Positions 24,061-35,815 of a DNA stretch of 64,000 bases are shown here, one piece after another. The notes under the pieces were generated by a model that worked only from the letters and a program-made list of their open reading frames with translations, did no database searches and was not told the DNA's origin. The stretch spans positions 6,634,001 to 6,698,000 of the forward strand of contig CM055880.1 in the NCBI GenBank assembly GCA_029582165.1, written 5' to 3'. Within the stretch, counting starts at the first letter, position 1. The number at the start of each line of letters is the position of its first letter. Origin of the DNA: Portulaca oleracea. Lineage: Eukaryota > Streptophyta > Magnoliopsida > Caryophyllales > Portulacaceae. The position numbers and the translations under genes were made by a program.

Positions 24061-25197
24061 CAGTCCAAAATCATGCAGAAAATTTCAGAATTGGCACAGA
24101 CCCAGGCGCACATGCACTTGTGTGCGACGTCCAGAATTGAAATATTGCATTTTAATTAGCAAAACGCAACAGTTATCTGATCAAATTTTTTATCAAAACT
24201 TTCTAGGGTTCCTCAGGAGACTATCCTCTCAACTTTCGAAATAACTACTTGTTCTTGGATTGAAGATTATTACAGTTTGGATTCGAATTACGTTTATTTT
24301 CAAGTTTTGGTATCAAATTCTTCTCATTATTCTCCATACCCCTTTTTTAAATCTTTGTTTTGGTATTAATTTGTTGTTTAGTAGTGGTAGTATGATCGAG
24401 TGACTAATATCCCTAATTTAGGTTGGAGATTTACCACTATTATGCCTGTTTAGTTCCAATTACACTTCCCACATCAATTCCTGCTTATTAATTGAATTTC
24501 CATGAAGTTGCTAATCGTTATCGATGTAAGGCTCGAGAGAGTCTCATCTTGTGTTAATTAGGGTTTATGCTACCTTTGAGGAAAAGAATTTAGGCCCAAT
24601 GCAGCTTGTTTGAATGATTACAACTTAGATATGCGAATAATTTAGGTTGTAATTAGATGAGAAATTGATAATCTTGTAATTCATTGTTTTTGATTGTGTA
24701 AGAACAACAATTGGTGCAATTGAGTTAGCTTAGTGACCTTTAAGAGGAGGCCTAGGTGGTGTACAATGAATCGATTCCTAAATTCAACATGTGAGTGATT
24801 AGTGTAGGGGTGTAAATTGTAATTCATGATGTTTGGTATGGTAGTTGGCGAATACCTTGCCTGAAACTTTTTCCATACTGTTTTCCTTTGTGTTTATTGT
24901 GTTTAGTGAACCCAAATCCTTTATTTGTTTTTCCAGCTTAATTCGAGAGGACACTGACCTAGGAATTGTGTGAGACTCGACTCCCTCAACTCGACAATCA
25001 TACTCTCTAGTAGTGCAATATAATATATTGTCTTTGTATAAAACCTATTTATTTGCATCTTAAGTTGAATTTTTTTTTACATGATTGACTTCTATAATTG
25101 TAACACTATACATAACTTGTATATATAATTATATTTTTATCCATAATTTTCACATTTATGAAAAAATGCCCAAAATATACCTGACAAGCGTACATTC
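24061..25197. other. Intergenic, possible decayed retroelement
   Basis: No ORF of interest. The end (about 24940-25010) contains ACTCGACTCCCTCAACTCG, a phrase reminiscent of the region upstream of gag in some plant Ty3/gypsy elements, but no primer-binding site or coding domain was found. Confidence 0.3.
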
Positions 25198-25205
25198 GAC
25201 CAGGG

Positions 25206-25503
25206 TAGCGCTGGCAAAAATCCGGGTCCGGTTAAATCCGAGTCGGACAAATTTGGACAATGTCAAAATTCGGATGAGAAATTCATGTCCGGACCCGGTT
25301 TTATTTCGGGTCAAACCGGGTCGGACAATTCGGACGAAGCTAAAATCGGGTTCGGACAATAGAAAAAAGAGAAATTTTATGTCCGAATATTCGGTCAATT
25401 CGGACAATATAAAAATTCGGACGAAAAATTTATGTCCAGACCCGGTTTTTTCCGAGTCGGACAATTCGGGTAATCCGGGTCAGACAAAATTTTGCCAGCT
25501 CTA
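25206..25503. mobile_element. hAT miniature element with 8-bp target duplication
   Basis: A 298-bp element with inverted ends TAGCGCTGGCAAAAATCC and, on the other strand, TAGAGCTGGCAAAATTTTG. Identical octamers GACCAGGG flank it at 25198-25205 and 25504-25511, the length typical of hAT insertions. The body is made of repeated TCGGACAA, CCCGGTTTT and TTCGGAC words. ORFs on both strands here are by-products of that repetition. Confidence 0.9.
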
Positions 25504-25608
25504 GACCAGGGTATTATTTATATTGTTGGCATAACCAACACATTCAAAACTTCTTATAATTGATATAAATAATAATACCTATACAAAAAAATGGCGTCAA
25601 AAACTCCA

Positions 25609-25840
25609 CTCCTTCTGTTCCATATTAATTGTCATATATTTGACTGTCACGGTCTCCAATATCATACTTTGATTCACAATTTCTTATATAATACTTTATT
25701 AACAATTACAATATTATACTCTTATAAAAATATTTTTTCGTTATAAATTAAATGGTAAGATTCTTATGTAAGAAGTCGTTATACATATTGAGAAATTTAT
25801 GATCAAAATTTTTAATGTTTAACCGCGCAATTTAGAATAA
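25609..25840 (+). mobile_element. Stowaway-like MITE copy 2, right end eroded
   Basis: Begins CTCCTTCTGTTCCATATTAA and follows the 257-bp family through TATTGAGAAATTTATGATCA. It diverges near 25835 and lacks the GGAGGGAG terminus and right-hand TA. Confidence 0.75.
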
Positions 25841-26386
25841 ACATATTCAAGCTCATGATCTTATTACTCACATATTTCTATCTTACATAATACACAAACT
25901 ATCCCTAGGCAAGAGAGTGTTATTTCTCTTACATTTGCTTGTTAAGACGAATTTAGTTGGAAAACTCTCCTGAAAAGCCCATCAATCAAGACCGGAAAAT
26001 TTTGACTAAAATTTATCTATTTCACCCTCAAACCTAGTAAATATTTTTTCCTTTAGAAAAGCTTCTTCAAAGAAAATTCATAAAAAGAAAACCTTCTTCA
26101 AAAAAACTACCGAACACACATCCCCCATGAAACTATGAAAGTACTTATATAGTACAGGTCGTGTACTCCGGAAAAAAGGAAAAGAAAAAAATATTGAAAA
26201 GTGTTACGAAGTAGCAGAAACAACCACGTACCCTGTGTTTCTCACTCGATTCCGATTCCATCCCTTCCAAGTCCCAACAAACCGACCTCACCCGGTTTTT
26301 CAAACTTGAAATATAACAAAATTGGAATATGGCTGGGGCATACCGAACCTAACTTCACCTGACCCGATCTGCCCGAATTGATATGT
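25841..26386. other. Downstream flank and 3' UTR of the RAV-type gene
   Basis: Intergenic DNA merging into the 3' UTR of the minus-strand gene that stops at 26387. Bases 26345-26392 contain CCCGAATTGATATGTCTA, like the hAT-type right end at 21628, suggesting a miniature-element fragment beside or in the UTR. No firm element boundaries. Confidence 0.4.
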
Positions 26387-27478
26387 CTACACCTCCCTCT
26401 CTCTCTTCCCATTCTCATTAACATTAATACTCCCGGCATAAATATCCACCCCAAACAACCGCAACATGGGTCCCACCACCTCGGACCCGACGCTGGCGAT
26501 TCTGGGTTTGCATTGGATGTAGAGCTGGGGATTCAGCTGCACGGTGGAGCGTTGAAACGACACAGTATCGCCGGCTTTCAAGCTGGTTTCCTTGACGAAA
26601 CGACTCCACCCTCTGGTCAGCACGTAGCTCTGGCTGCTGTTCCAGTACGAGTACCTGAACCGCCATACTTTCCGGTTTGCATCCTCGAAGTTCAGCAGCA
26701 CCCCTTTCGGACAACAAGAAGAAGAACCCGGCAGCCGCCGCTTCTTACCGCCCTGTCGCGGCCGTGGGAAGTGCTGCTCGGCGTGCTGCTTCGGGATCAC
26801 GAGGCGGTTCAGCCGCCCTACGTCGCTCGGTGTCACCACCTTCTCGAACAGCACCACCTTCCTCCCCCCACTGCCGCCGCTGCCGCATGCAGCGTCGTCG
26901 GCTTCCTTGCGGAGGTGGGCGGTGGTGGTGCGGAGTTTGCTGCAGAGGAGTTCCTCGTAGTAGGTGTGTTTCCGGAGCATGTCGACCACCTCCAACTTGG
27001 GCCGGGAGCCCAGGAACCGGAGCTCCGCCTCGTCGTAGAGGGGTTCGAAGTTGGTGACGCCGTCGCCGCCCCGGAAGCGCTGGACAGCGACGTCGTAGGC
27101 ACGGGCTGCGTCGGCCTCCTCGTTGAAGGTGCCGAGCCAGACCCGCTGGTGCTTCTCGTAGATCTGGGCCCCCCACCGCCCGTTCGGCTGGGGGACCACC
27201 CCTTTGTACCTCGACGACGGCAGCTTGTTGTTATTAATATTATTGATCATGAGAATGTTGTTATTAGTCCTGGAATCGGCCTCCGAATTACCACCGCCGG
27301 GGTCCAAGGAGTAGTCTATGACCACGCTGGTAGTGGTGCTGCTTCCCGTCCGGTAAAGAACCCTGACGGCCGCCTTGGACGGTGGTTTCCGGGCGGTGGT
27401 GGTGGAGAGTGGAGGGAGTTCATGGTGGGTTTTGTAGGTTGTTGAGGAGTTGTCATCTAGGATGCTTGATGTTTTCAT
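26387..27478 (-). CDS. RAV/TEMPRANILLO-type transcription factor (AP2 + B3)
   Basis: A single-exon gene of 363 codons. An AP2 domain at about residues 88-146 shows [20 protein letters not shown] and WLGTFNEE; a B3 domain at about 207-326 starts [19 protein letters not shown] and includes [18 protein letters not shown]. The R-L-F-G-V motif at 340-344 is the B3 repression motif of this family. In established plants, RAV proteins bind bipartite CAACA/CACCTG sites in the nucleus and repress flowering, growth or gibberellin genes; which subgroup this belongs to cannot be settled by eye. Intronless structure and length fit the family. Before AP2 there is an Asn-rich stretch (about 71-85), and the protein ends about 20 residues after the repression motif. 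Large ORFs antisense to it reflect its GC-rich codons. Confidence 0.95.
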   Translation of the reverse strand: MKTSSILDDNSSTTYKTHHELPPLSTTTARKPPSKAAVRVLYRTGSSTTTSVVIDYSLDPGGGNSEADSRTNNNILMINNINNNKLPSSRYKGVVPQPNGRWGAQIYEKHQRVWLGTFNEEADAARAYDVAVQRFRGGDGVTNFEPLYDEAELRFLGSRPKLEVVDMLRKHTYYEELLCSKLRTTTAHLRKEADDAACGSGGSGGRKVVLFEKVVTPSDVGRLNRLVIPKQHAEQHFPRPRQGGKKRRLPGSSSCCPKGVLLNFEDANRKVWRFRYSYWNSSQSYVLTRGWSRFVKETSLKAGDTVSFQRSTVQLNPQLYIQCKPRIASVGSEVVGPMLRLFGVDIYAGSINVNENGKREREV

Positions 27479-27609
27479 TTTATTAGAGTGATCGATGGGG
27501 AAGGAAGAAACTAAGGATAGAGGTCAAAGAGGGGGGTTGGTTATATGTTTTGATGATCGTTAAGTGAGTGAGGAATGAGGATGAGGTTAGGGGTTGAGCT
27601 GAGCGTACG

Positions 27610-27618
27610 TATATATAG
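27610..27618 (-). promoter_or_regulatory. TATA box of the RAV-type gene
   Basis: The minus strand reads CTATATATACG about 132-140 bp upstream of the ATG at 27478. A start site about 30 bp downstream would give a 5' leader near 100 nt, ordinary for a plant gene. Confidence 0.6.
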
Positions 27619-28173
27619 GGACTTAATTACCACATTTAAAAAAAATGAAAATGACTCTAAAAATGGATAGATATGCATAATTAATGGGAGGCTGACGATA
27701 TGTGCCCTCACCGTCCTTTTTTTTTTTTTTAATTTCTCATCTTGACAAATATGGAGAAATCAATGCAATATAAAAATTTAAATAAAAATAATAAAATTAA
27801 GTACTTTCAGTTAATATTAAGTTATTTATTTACACGTTATTAAAAAAAAGTTATTGGGTTTCATAGTCATTTATTAAATTTAAAAATAATAAAATTATTA
27901 TTGAAAATATAAATATAGCAAATAAATGAATAAGAGGATAATTCAACCAAAAGAAAGAAGATAGGTAATTCAACCAAGAAAATGAATAAGAGGATAATTC
28001 AACCAAGAAAATGAATAAGAAGATAATTCTTTTATTGTTCAATGCCATGAAAAATTAGGGGCAAAAAAAAAAAGCAATACACCCAAAAGCAAAAGCTCAA
28101 CCCCAAATAAAAAAGGAACCCTAGACAAATACCAAATAACCAAAAGGAAAAGCAGACGGACAAAAAGGAATAG
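27619..28173. other. Upstream flank of the RAV-type gene, nothing further recognised
   Basis: AT-rich with a T-run near 27720. Bases 27935-28025 repeat GAGGATAATTCAACCAAGAAA about three times in imperfect tandem. No gene. Confidence 0.5.
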
Positions 28174-28642
28174 TGTTAGGAAAATATCCTAAAATTACTT
28201 CTTCTCTTGACCTCACAATTATTTGTTTTCTCATCATATTAGGATACTATTTAGAATATTATCTTTGATATTATTTTTGAGATAATATCCTTTGATATTA
28301 TATTTGAAATGGGGTCAAGTTATGTTTAGATGGAGTTCTTCCCTATAAATAGTGGCTCCTTCACCGTGTTTGCTGCGACCTATTTTGGGAGTATCTCCCA
28401 TGGGAGGAGGTGTATTAAGTTATTCAATAATTTTCGTATTTCTATTGGTGAGAGAATTTATGAGAGATTGTGTGAGTTGATATATTCTTTGTGTTGATTT
28501 TGGAGTGAGATCGTTCGTTGTAATTTCTACCAAATAGTGGATTTGTTTAAGGTTGTGCCACCCGTGATTTTTTTTTCTCAATTTGGGTTTCCAGATTAAA
28601 TTCTTGTCCTATTTGATCTTACATTTGTTTTTCTCAAGATCT
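28174..28642 (+). mobile_element. Copia-type LTR relic
   Basis: Starts TGTTAGGAAAATATCCT, a common plant Ty1/copia LTR start, and contains CCCTATAAATAGTGGCTCC at about 28344, a TATA box and start-site region typical of short copia LTRs. AATAG occurs before the start (28169-28173) and at 28643-28647, but the proposed end lacks the terminal CA, so it is tentative. No internal domain follows, so it is either a solo LTR or an eroded end. Confidence 0.5.
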
Positions 28643-28711
28643 AATAGTCATTTTATTTCTACTTTTGCTAATTAATATGCTCTAATAATTAAAACCATAG
28701 CAAATAGATGG

Positions 28712-28713
<2 letters not shown>

Positions 28714-28750
<37 letters not shown>
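28714..28750. repeat. Microsatellite (AT)n
   Basis: About eighteen uninterrupted AT units. Confidence 0.95.
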
Positions 28751-28753
<3 letters not shown>

Positions 28754-29119
28754 CTTCAAATCAGAAAGAAGTGAAATAAAAGAATACTTCCTCGATGTCA
28801 TGTATTGCATTGCAACAGAGTCCTGCCTGCATATTTTCAAAATAAGTTTTTTGACAAATAAAAGGAGGGGTCAACTGGTCAAGTGAGGATGGATGTCATG
28901 ACTCAAATTATTAAAGTGATCTAGTTTAATGCACATGAGAGCTCCATCAAATAAACTAATGGAGGTAGAACTATCATTTTATCAGATAAAGATATTCTGC
29001 CATGACCATACTAATATATTGGGTAATTCATAATCTTTTTATTATTATATACAAATTTTTAAATATTTTTAATTATTATATACAACAGACAAGAAGATAC
29101 AACATTAATAGTCAAATTA
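28751..29119. other. Intergenic, nothing recognised
   Basis: AT-rich; no gene or repeat boundary is seen. Confidence 0.5.
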
Positions 29120-29376
29120 CTCCATCCGTTCCATATTATTTGTTATTTTGTTGATTTTCACTCTCTCCAATGTTACTCTTTGATTAATAATTTCTTATAT
29201 AATATTTTATTAACAATTATAATATTATACTTTTAGGATAGTATTTTTCATTATAAATCTAATGCTAGTAATTTTATTTAACAAATTATTGTATATATTG
29301 AGACACTTATGATTAAATTTTTTTGAGTTGAACTACACAATTTTCAAAGATGACTAATAATATGGGATGGAGGTAG
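29120..29376 (+). mobile_element. Stowaway-like MITE copy 3
   Basis: A 257-bp element starting CTCCATCCGTTCCATATTA and ending ATATGGGATGGAGGTAG, flanked by TA at 29118-29119 and 29377-29378. Same length and internal order as the intron copy at 13121-13377. Confidence 0.85.
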
Positions 29377-29672
29377 TAATTATTATTGCAAAGTAGAAGT
29401 AATTTTTTTACTGAATGCACATGTAATAAGAGAGCATTTAATTATAATGCTAGAAGCTCATGATCAATTTGTAGATTAATTAAGGTCACCACATTATCAA
29501 AAGATTACAAAACAAAAGTAATAAGCTATTCATAGTAATAAGTAACTATTTTTATTTCACATATCGATCCATATAAAGTTTGATGTATTGGTTTCATATA
29601 TTTACTAGTAAGTTAAATTGGTAGATCACAATTAAATCTAGCTAATGCAAAGTGCTCTAAAAATAAGTGAAG

Positions 29673-29926
29673 ATCCCCGTTCTTTTATGTGGTAGATTGC
29701 GGTGCAGTATTACACCGTAACGCAACTCTTTAATTTCTACCACACTTCACCACACTCCACTACACCACACCACAATCATTACAAATATATATCTTCACCA
29801 CCTCACTTATCATAATTTTCACCACAATTTACCGCAACTCACCACAATCCACCATGTACACCTTTTCAAATTCCACCGCATTGCACAATTACCACACCGC
29901 AACCAACCTTATAAAAGAACGGGGCC
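29673..29926 (+). mobile_element. Tourist-like MITE copy C
   Basis: Left end CCCCGTTCTTTTATGTGG; right end ATAAAAGAACGGGGCC. The body is the CCACACC/CACAATC-rich sequence of this family. TCA follows the right end; the left flank is altered, so the target duplication is not confirmed. Confidence 0.75.
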
Positions 29927-31298
29927 TCAAGAAATGGAGATATATTCCAGTTTCATATGTACTACCTCCATCTCATTATATTTGTCCATTTACCTAGTTT
30001 GAAAAGACCAATGCATATTGGGAATTGAGGTGAAAAATTTATAATTTACTCAAATACCCTACTTTAATTGAAAATAATAGTTGTTGGAATTGTAAAAAAG
30101 TGGAAAATTAATTTGTTAATTGGAGGTAGAAAAGTAATTATAATTGTAATTGTAAATGAGAAATATTATGAAACAAAAAGATTAGATAAAAGAACAAATA
30201 TTTTCAAACGATATCTCTACAAAACTACTATAAATATATTTTGTATATTGCAGGCAGGATTCCATTTTTGTACTAATGGGAGCTCTTGGTATTGGTTTAT
30301 ATGGTTTCAATGAACTAATATTGAGTCTGTTTTTTTTTTTAAAAAAAAAATTATGATAAGTAGTTTATTGCTAACGAGTATGGATGACTGTTTGTCAATA
30401 CTGATCAATGTTGATCAATTAATTAGTTACTGTTGATAGTAACAATTAACAATAGAATTAGTTATAGTATGATCTGATTTTTTTTTTAAAAGACATTATT
30501 CTTTTGTTTTCTTTATTTAGAATATTTATGAATTTTATTAATGAATATAATTATTTATATGATGAAATTTTAATAGTTATAGTTAACAATATCATTAGTT
30601 ATAACTAGCAACATAATTGGTTATAGTTTTTAATTAACAATGTATACAATTAGTTATATGGTGAATTTTTAATGATTAACAATATAATTACTTTGAAAAA
30701 AATGATAGTATTTTTTTAATTTCTTTTCTTTAGAATATTAATATTTTCAACCTCTCTTCCAAGTTTCAACTTTATGTGAGATATAATTCTCTCGAATTTT
30801 TTACCCTCTTATTTTTATCCTATTATTTTATTTCATTTCTCTAAAATATTATCTATATATACAATTAATCGTATTTTTACGATTTAATTCCTTTTCAAAT
30901 CTCTTATTTCGTTGTCATCTTTATTTTTTTTCAAGTCTAAGTTGCGAATTTTCAAGTAAGTTAATTCCAAATTATCTCTTTATTTCTCTTAATAAATATT
31001 TATGACTGGAATTGATGCTTTTTTTTATTATTAATGTTATTGTTTTTATTTGCTTTGTGTTTTAATTTAATGATTCTTCTAAATGATATTGAAGATGATA
31101 TATATTATCATAATAAGGACTTACCCTAGTATAACTCCAAACAAATAATCGTGTAGTTATTAACCTAAAATTTACAATACCGTTCAATGAGTTTTGAACT
31201 TTGAATTCACTATGCATGACACATATGAACAGAGATAATAGTTTATAATCTATAGGTCGTTTATGTTTTAGCCATGGTGTTTTTACTTTGCCAAGTTA
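29927..31298. other. Intergenic, with fragments of two repeats
   Basis: A Stowaway-like left end (TACCTCCATCTCATTATATT) begins near 29966 without a clear right end. Bases 30358-30560 resemble 48546-48736 (shared landmarks TGTTGATCAA, AATTAGTTATA, TATGATC, TTTGTTTTCTTT). The rest is very AT-rich. ORF 30068-30313 has no recognisable domain. Confidence 0.5.
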
Positions 31299-31578
31299 GG
31301 TTCCGTTCTTTTATGCGGCTGGTTGGTTGCGGTTCCACACCACACCACAAGTTTTCATACTTCACCATAACACACTACAATCCACCACAACCCACCACAA
31401 TCTACCATTATTTCAATATAAAAAATCTCATCTCACTTTTTCCAATAAAAAGTTCCACAATCTACAACAACCTTCCACATTCCACCACAACTTTCTTCAA
31501 CCCAATCACAATTTTTAAATAATTTCCAACACACCGCACCGCAACCAACCGCAAACAACTGTACAAAAGAACGGGGCC
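31299..31578 (+). mobile_element. Tourist-like MITE copy D
   Basis: A 280-bp element with ends GGTTCCGTTCTTTTATGCGG and GTACAAAAGAACGGGGCC, flanked by TTA at 31296-31298 and 31579-31581. Body rich in CCACAAC words. The ORFs across it are repeat-derived. Confidence 0.88.
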
Positions 31579-32304
31579 TTATTGGAGTTATGAGACATGT
31601 ATTGACAACTTATAACCTACAAATGTATTTTATATATAACTAGGGATTCTGGTGTAATGTACAAATTTCAGCAAACGAATCTCATTACATATTATATATT
31701 TACCGAAAAGGTTGCTAAATTTATAAAAAGTCACTAAATGAAATTAGGAGGGGTATATGCAAATTTTCCTTATCACATACTATCTCTCTTTAATCAGTAA
31801 TTATAAAACAAAACATGGAGGGCACATAGATTGAGATTCTAAATCTCCAAATACAAAAGTCCCGAGCAAGTTTGATCCAATATGCTTGGGCAAGGTTCCC
31901 AAACAAGTGGGCATGCAATAAGGTTAAGTGTGGTCATGTATTATTATCCTTCCTAATAGCTTCGTGTCCGTACGTACATGTCATCGAATGCCAAGTGAAG
32001 TGGGGTTACGTTGTAGGCAAGGACATAGTTCCACATCAACGTGCAGTAAGGTCCCTTAGTTTCCATCCATTCATTTTTATCTGCCTTTCTTACAGCCGCC
32101 CATCGGTTTTAGGAATCCAACGGTATGTTTAACCTGTCAGCTACTCATGAGCTCGATCAAAGGCATGCAAAAACCAGAGACTCTTCGCATACAACGGTAT
32201 GTTTCACCTCTCAGCTGCTCAACTCTTTATGAGAAGGGCAAAACTAGAGACCAATTGTTTGAATCCACTTGTGCATCTCCAAACATTGAAATTAGGATGT
32301 CCAC

Positions 32305-32361
<57 letters not shown>

Positions 32362-32501
32362 TTTCAAAGGGGAAATCCTCTCAATTTTATAAAATAGGTT
32401 ATTAGAACTTTTTTATGGTGAGTTAGGTTATTGCCTTAAGTTGGAAACCCTAATCAATATATTGAATCTTTTTAATCAATAGGTTAATTTAACCTATCGA
32501 T
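31579..32501. other. Intergenic, nothing recognised apart from a microsatellite
   Basis: ORF 31872-32132 shows no domain. The word CAACGGTATGTTTAACCTGTCAGCT at about 32118 recurs with changes at about 32192, a short local duplication. Confidence 0.45.
32305..32360. repeat. Microsatellite (AAT)n
   Basis: About eighteen uninterrupted AAT/ATA units. Confidence 0.95.
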
Positions 32502-32930
32502 TAGACTTGTTCAAAGGTCCAGTCGGGCCAGGTCACGGGCCAGGTCAATTAGATTGGAAGTGTTTGGCCCGAGCTCAACCCGACCCGACTTTCGGGTCAG
32601 ATATCTTCGGCCTGAGCCCTGACCTTACGAGCCAGGTCAACGGGCCAATAACTATATAAAATGAATTTTTTTTATTAAAGCAGCCTAAAAATTTATGCAT
32701 TTTATTTATATAATTAGTGGGTCGTCGGGCCGGGTCAGGTTGGGTCACAAAAAACTAAATCTGAACCTAAGATTTTTTTTAAAGAATTGTATTTAGTTTG
32801 GTTGTCGGGCGGGGGTCATCGGCAACTTGCCCGAATCGGCCAAACCATACTTGAGGCCCCGTCTTTTCCGCATTTTTTCGGGGCGGATCGGGCGGGTCCC
32901 CAACCCCGGCGACCCATTGACTAGGTCAAC
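32502..32930. mobile_element. hAT-like miniature element, degenerate
   Basis: Starts TAGACTTGTTCAAAGGTCC and is composed of GGGTCAGG, CGGGCC and GACCCG words ending in a GC-rich block near 32900, as in the hAT elements at 25206 and 34571. The right terminus is not a clean inverted repeat and no octamer duplication was found. Confidence 0.4.
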
Positions 32931-34215
32931 ATCCCCTTAAAATATACTAGAATATTTAAATATTCTTTTCTGACCTTGGTTATTCATAAATATCCGTGGG
33001 CATGGCTAGACAGTTTTGTTAACCGGCCGCCAGTGAGACACAGCTCGTTGTTTTTTCAACTTGCACACTTGACACTTGCATCTACCCCAAGAAGGCAGGA
33101 CAAAGGATCCAATCATTATTCATTATATGTCTGTCTTTTGAGGATACTCGTTTGGTAACATTGCCCTACACTTTTTTTTGTGAGTGTGTGGATAAGATCG
33201 CATAGTATTCATATAATCATATACACTTCACATCGTGATTTCATGTCATCATCATCAATATACAATTTACGTCATCATAAGCTTTCTATAAAATAAAAAA
33301 AAATAATAAAGTAACCCTCCTTGTTAATAGGATGGTTTAGTTAAATATGAGATTGCCACATTTTGAGTTCATTCTGTTTGGGGTAAGTCTTAGGATTGTA
33401 ATCGTATTTTTTTCTTCTAAGAAAATAAAATTATCTTTGAATCTTCTTTTTTATAATTAAATTACGAAATATATTATTACACACTCATGATAATGAATTA
33501 AAAAAGTATCTAATATTTAATTTGAGGAATGATATATGATAGAATTCTATTTGTGGTCTAAAAGTTAAGAATTACAATCAATAAAATATTCAAAAATCAA
33601 TCAATTTTTACTAGAAAAAATGGAATTAGAAATTTGAATTACACTATGGTCTTATCTCTTTAATTTAGGTTTTTTTTTTGTTTCACCAAACAAATCATAC
33701 ATTTTCTTATTTAAATATTTTTCATTCAGAAATAAATTCAAAATAATGTCAAATAACAGTGAAATATCACATCTGCTTCTAATCTCATAATTCTAGACAA
33801 AATATCACCTATTTATCAATTACAATTAAAATCATCTGTAAATCTTGTCCATATATATCCATATTATCAATGACCTATTCTCCCTTCCTATTTTATTAAA
33901 AACTATTGAGTGGAATTACAAAATATCAACATCACCCATTTATCAATTATAAAACCATCAATTAAAAACATTGAATGACTTCCACCTATTCTATCATAAA
34001 TTATATACCCCTCAACCTCCCCCCCCCCCCCCCCCAAAATGCATACACAAATTTATCTCATCCAAATCTGGTCAAGTCCACGAGTACTTGAGTTTCCTAG
34101 AAGGATTCTACACTTTCAAAACATAATTAATAGCTCATTTGATAGTTTTTTGGGAAAGAATTCTTAAGAAAAAAATTTTCGGGAAAAACTATTCACAACT
34201 AAAAATATGTCTATT
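32931..34215. other. Intergenic, nothing recognised
   Basis: AT-rich with a poly-C run at 34019-34036. ORF 32976-33158 shows no domain. Confidence 0.5.
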
Positions 34216-34257
34216 ACCAACCATTTTTTTCAACTAATTTAAAATGGTTGGAATCGG

Positions 34258-34566
34258 AAAAACCAACCATTTCATTTTTCAAAAATTTTATATGGGAAAA
34301 GGGTTGGAAATTCCAACCACTTTTGCTAAAATGGTTGGAAAATTTTTCTACCATCATTTTTCCTACTATTTGAAAATGGTTGGAAAAATGGTTGGATTAC
34401 TATTTACTAATCATTTTTCCAACCATTTTCAAATAGTAGGAGAAAGGATGGTAGGAAAAAATTTCAACCATTTTAGCAAAAGTGGTTAGAATTTCCAACC
34501 TTTTTCTCATATAAAATTTTTGAAAAATAGTTAAAATATGAAATGGTTGTTAAAATGATTGGTTTC
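34258..34566. repeat. Long inverted repeat (foldback) of about 150-bp arms
   Basis: The left arm runs to about 34400 and the right arm, read in reverse complement, repeats it with few changes. Shared landmarks are TTTTTCAAAAATTTTATATG, CCACTTTTGCTAAAATGG and CCTACTATTTGAAAATGG. The loop is about 10 nt near 34405. The motif AACCATTTT recurs, as in CACTA subterminal repeats. A transcript would fold into a long hairpin. Confidence 0.8.
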
Positions 34567-34570
34567 TATC

Positions 34571-35112
34571 TAGGGATGGCAATGGGGCGGGGAATCCCCG
34601 AACACGTCGGGGCCCCGCCCCGCTCTGGGGAAAAATCCCCGCCCCCATTGGGGATGGGGACAAAATTTTCCCCATCCCCGTCGGGGTGAATTCCCCGTCC
34701 CCATCCTCGAATCCCCATCCCTGAAAATGTTAAAATTACCAAATAACCTTTATTGAAATTTAATATATATATTAATGGGAAGGACAAAGTAGTAATTTTT
34801 CAATTTATTCTCACTTGTTGATGTATTATTGTTTGATTTTGATGTATTATTACTTGAGCAAGTTAAATACGTTGTATTTTGAACATGTTAAAAACCGGGT
34901 TCGATTAAAAACCGGATCCGATTAAAATTTAGTTAAATTTAGGATAGTTTTAAAAAATCCCCGTTGGGGATGGGGAATCCGCGGGGATGGGGATGGGGCA
35001 AGAATCATTCCTCGAAGCGGGGATGGGGACGGGGATGGGGATGAGTTTTGGGAGCGGGGATGGGGAGGGGGTATACTCCCCCATCCCCCGATCCGCCCCG
35101 TTGCCATCCCTA
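34571..35112. mobile_element. hAT miniature element with 8-bp target duplication
   Basis: A 542-bp element with termini TAGGGATGGCAATGGGGCGG and, on the opposite strand, TAGGGATGGCAACGGGGCGG. Octamers TTTCTATC flank it at 34563-34570 and 35113-35120. GC-rich GGGGAT words fill both ends around an AT-rich centre. It inserted at the right edge of the foldback at 34258-34566. Confidence 0.93.
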
Positions 35113-35120
35113 TTTCTATC

Positions 35121-35689
35121 CTCCATGGGAAACAACTTATTGGACTTGTGAGGGAAATAATGTTTCCCACATTAAAACTTTTCCATCTATTAGATAGAAT
35201 CAAATATAGGAAAATTTATCAATTTGAAAAATTAGTTAAATTTTTCTGAAATTTTTTTCAACCAAAGGCTCTCTAAGCAGCATGTGGGGTTACACATTTG
35301 GACATTAATTATTTTAGCCTCCTTTTTCGACATTAATTTTGATTAGTCTTAAGTCTATGGGACATGCCATTTATTTCATTTTATTTTGTTTCGTTGTTCA
35401 ATTAAGGGGGAAAAGTCATGCATTGACTGATGCCCTTGATTATTTGATGTGCAGCTGCCATTATTTTTTTTGGCATCAATTAGTTCACTTGCGAATTCCA
35501 ACGGCCAAGTTAAATACACGCCGAGTACATATTAGGTTGGGGTACATACTGGTTAGTATGACTTATTCTTTTGTCAAGTTAGGTTTAAGTTAGGTTAGTT
35601 AAATTAAAATAAGTTAAAATATGATAAAGAAAAAAAAAGATATGATATGTTTTGAGTTAAGTTAGTTGTTAGGGTGTAAATATTTTACA
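35121..35689. other. Intergenic, nothing recognised
   Basis: ORF 35339-35593 has no recognisable domain. From about 35575 the AAGTTAGGTTA words start that recur at about 35950-36005. Confidence 0.45.
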
Positions 35690-35815
35690 ACAACAACAAC
35701 AATATCCTAGATGACACGTTTGAGCGCGGTCTGGGGGATCCTAAAGTAGGCAACCTTATCCCCATGTACAAAAGTTCATGAAGAAACTGATTTCGACGAA
35801 TAAATGAAATTCGAA
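35690..35815 (-). mobile_element. Degenerate Au/TS-type SINE fragment
   Basis: On the minus strand the segment ends in TTGTTGTTGTTGTTG preceded by CCAGACCGC-type sequence. On the plus strand GGTCTGGGGGATCC and GCAACCTTATCCCC match the usual 3' half of plant Au/TS SINEs. No tRNA-like Pol III promoter half is clear, so it is a truncated or decayed copy. Confidence 0.5.

Noticed and set aside
26378..27445. 355-codon plus-strand ORF opposite the RAV-type gene
   Set aside because: Antisense of GC-rich coding sequence; no domain, and the minus strand encodes two intact DNA-binding domains.
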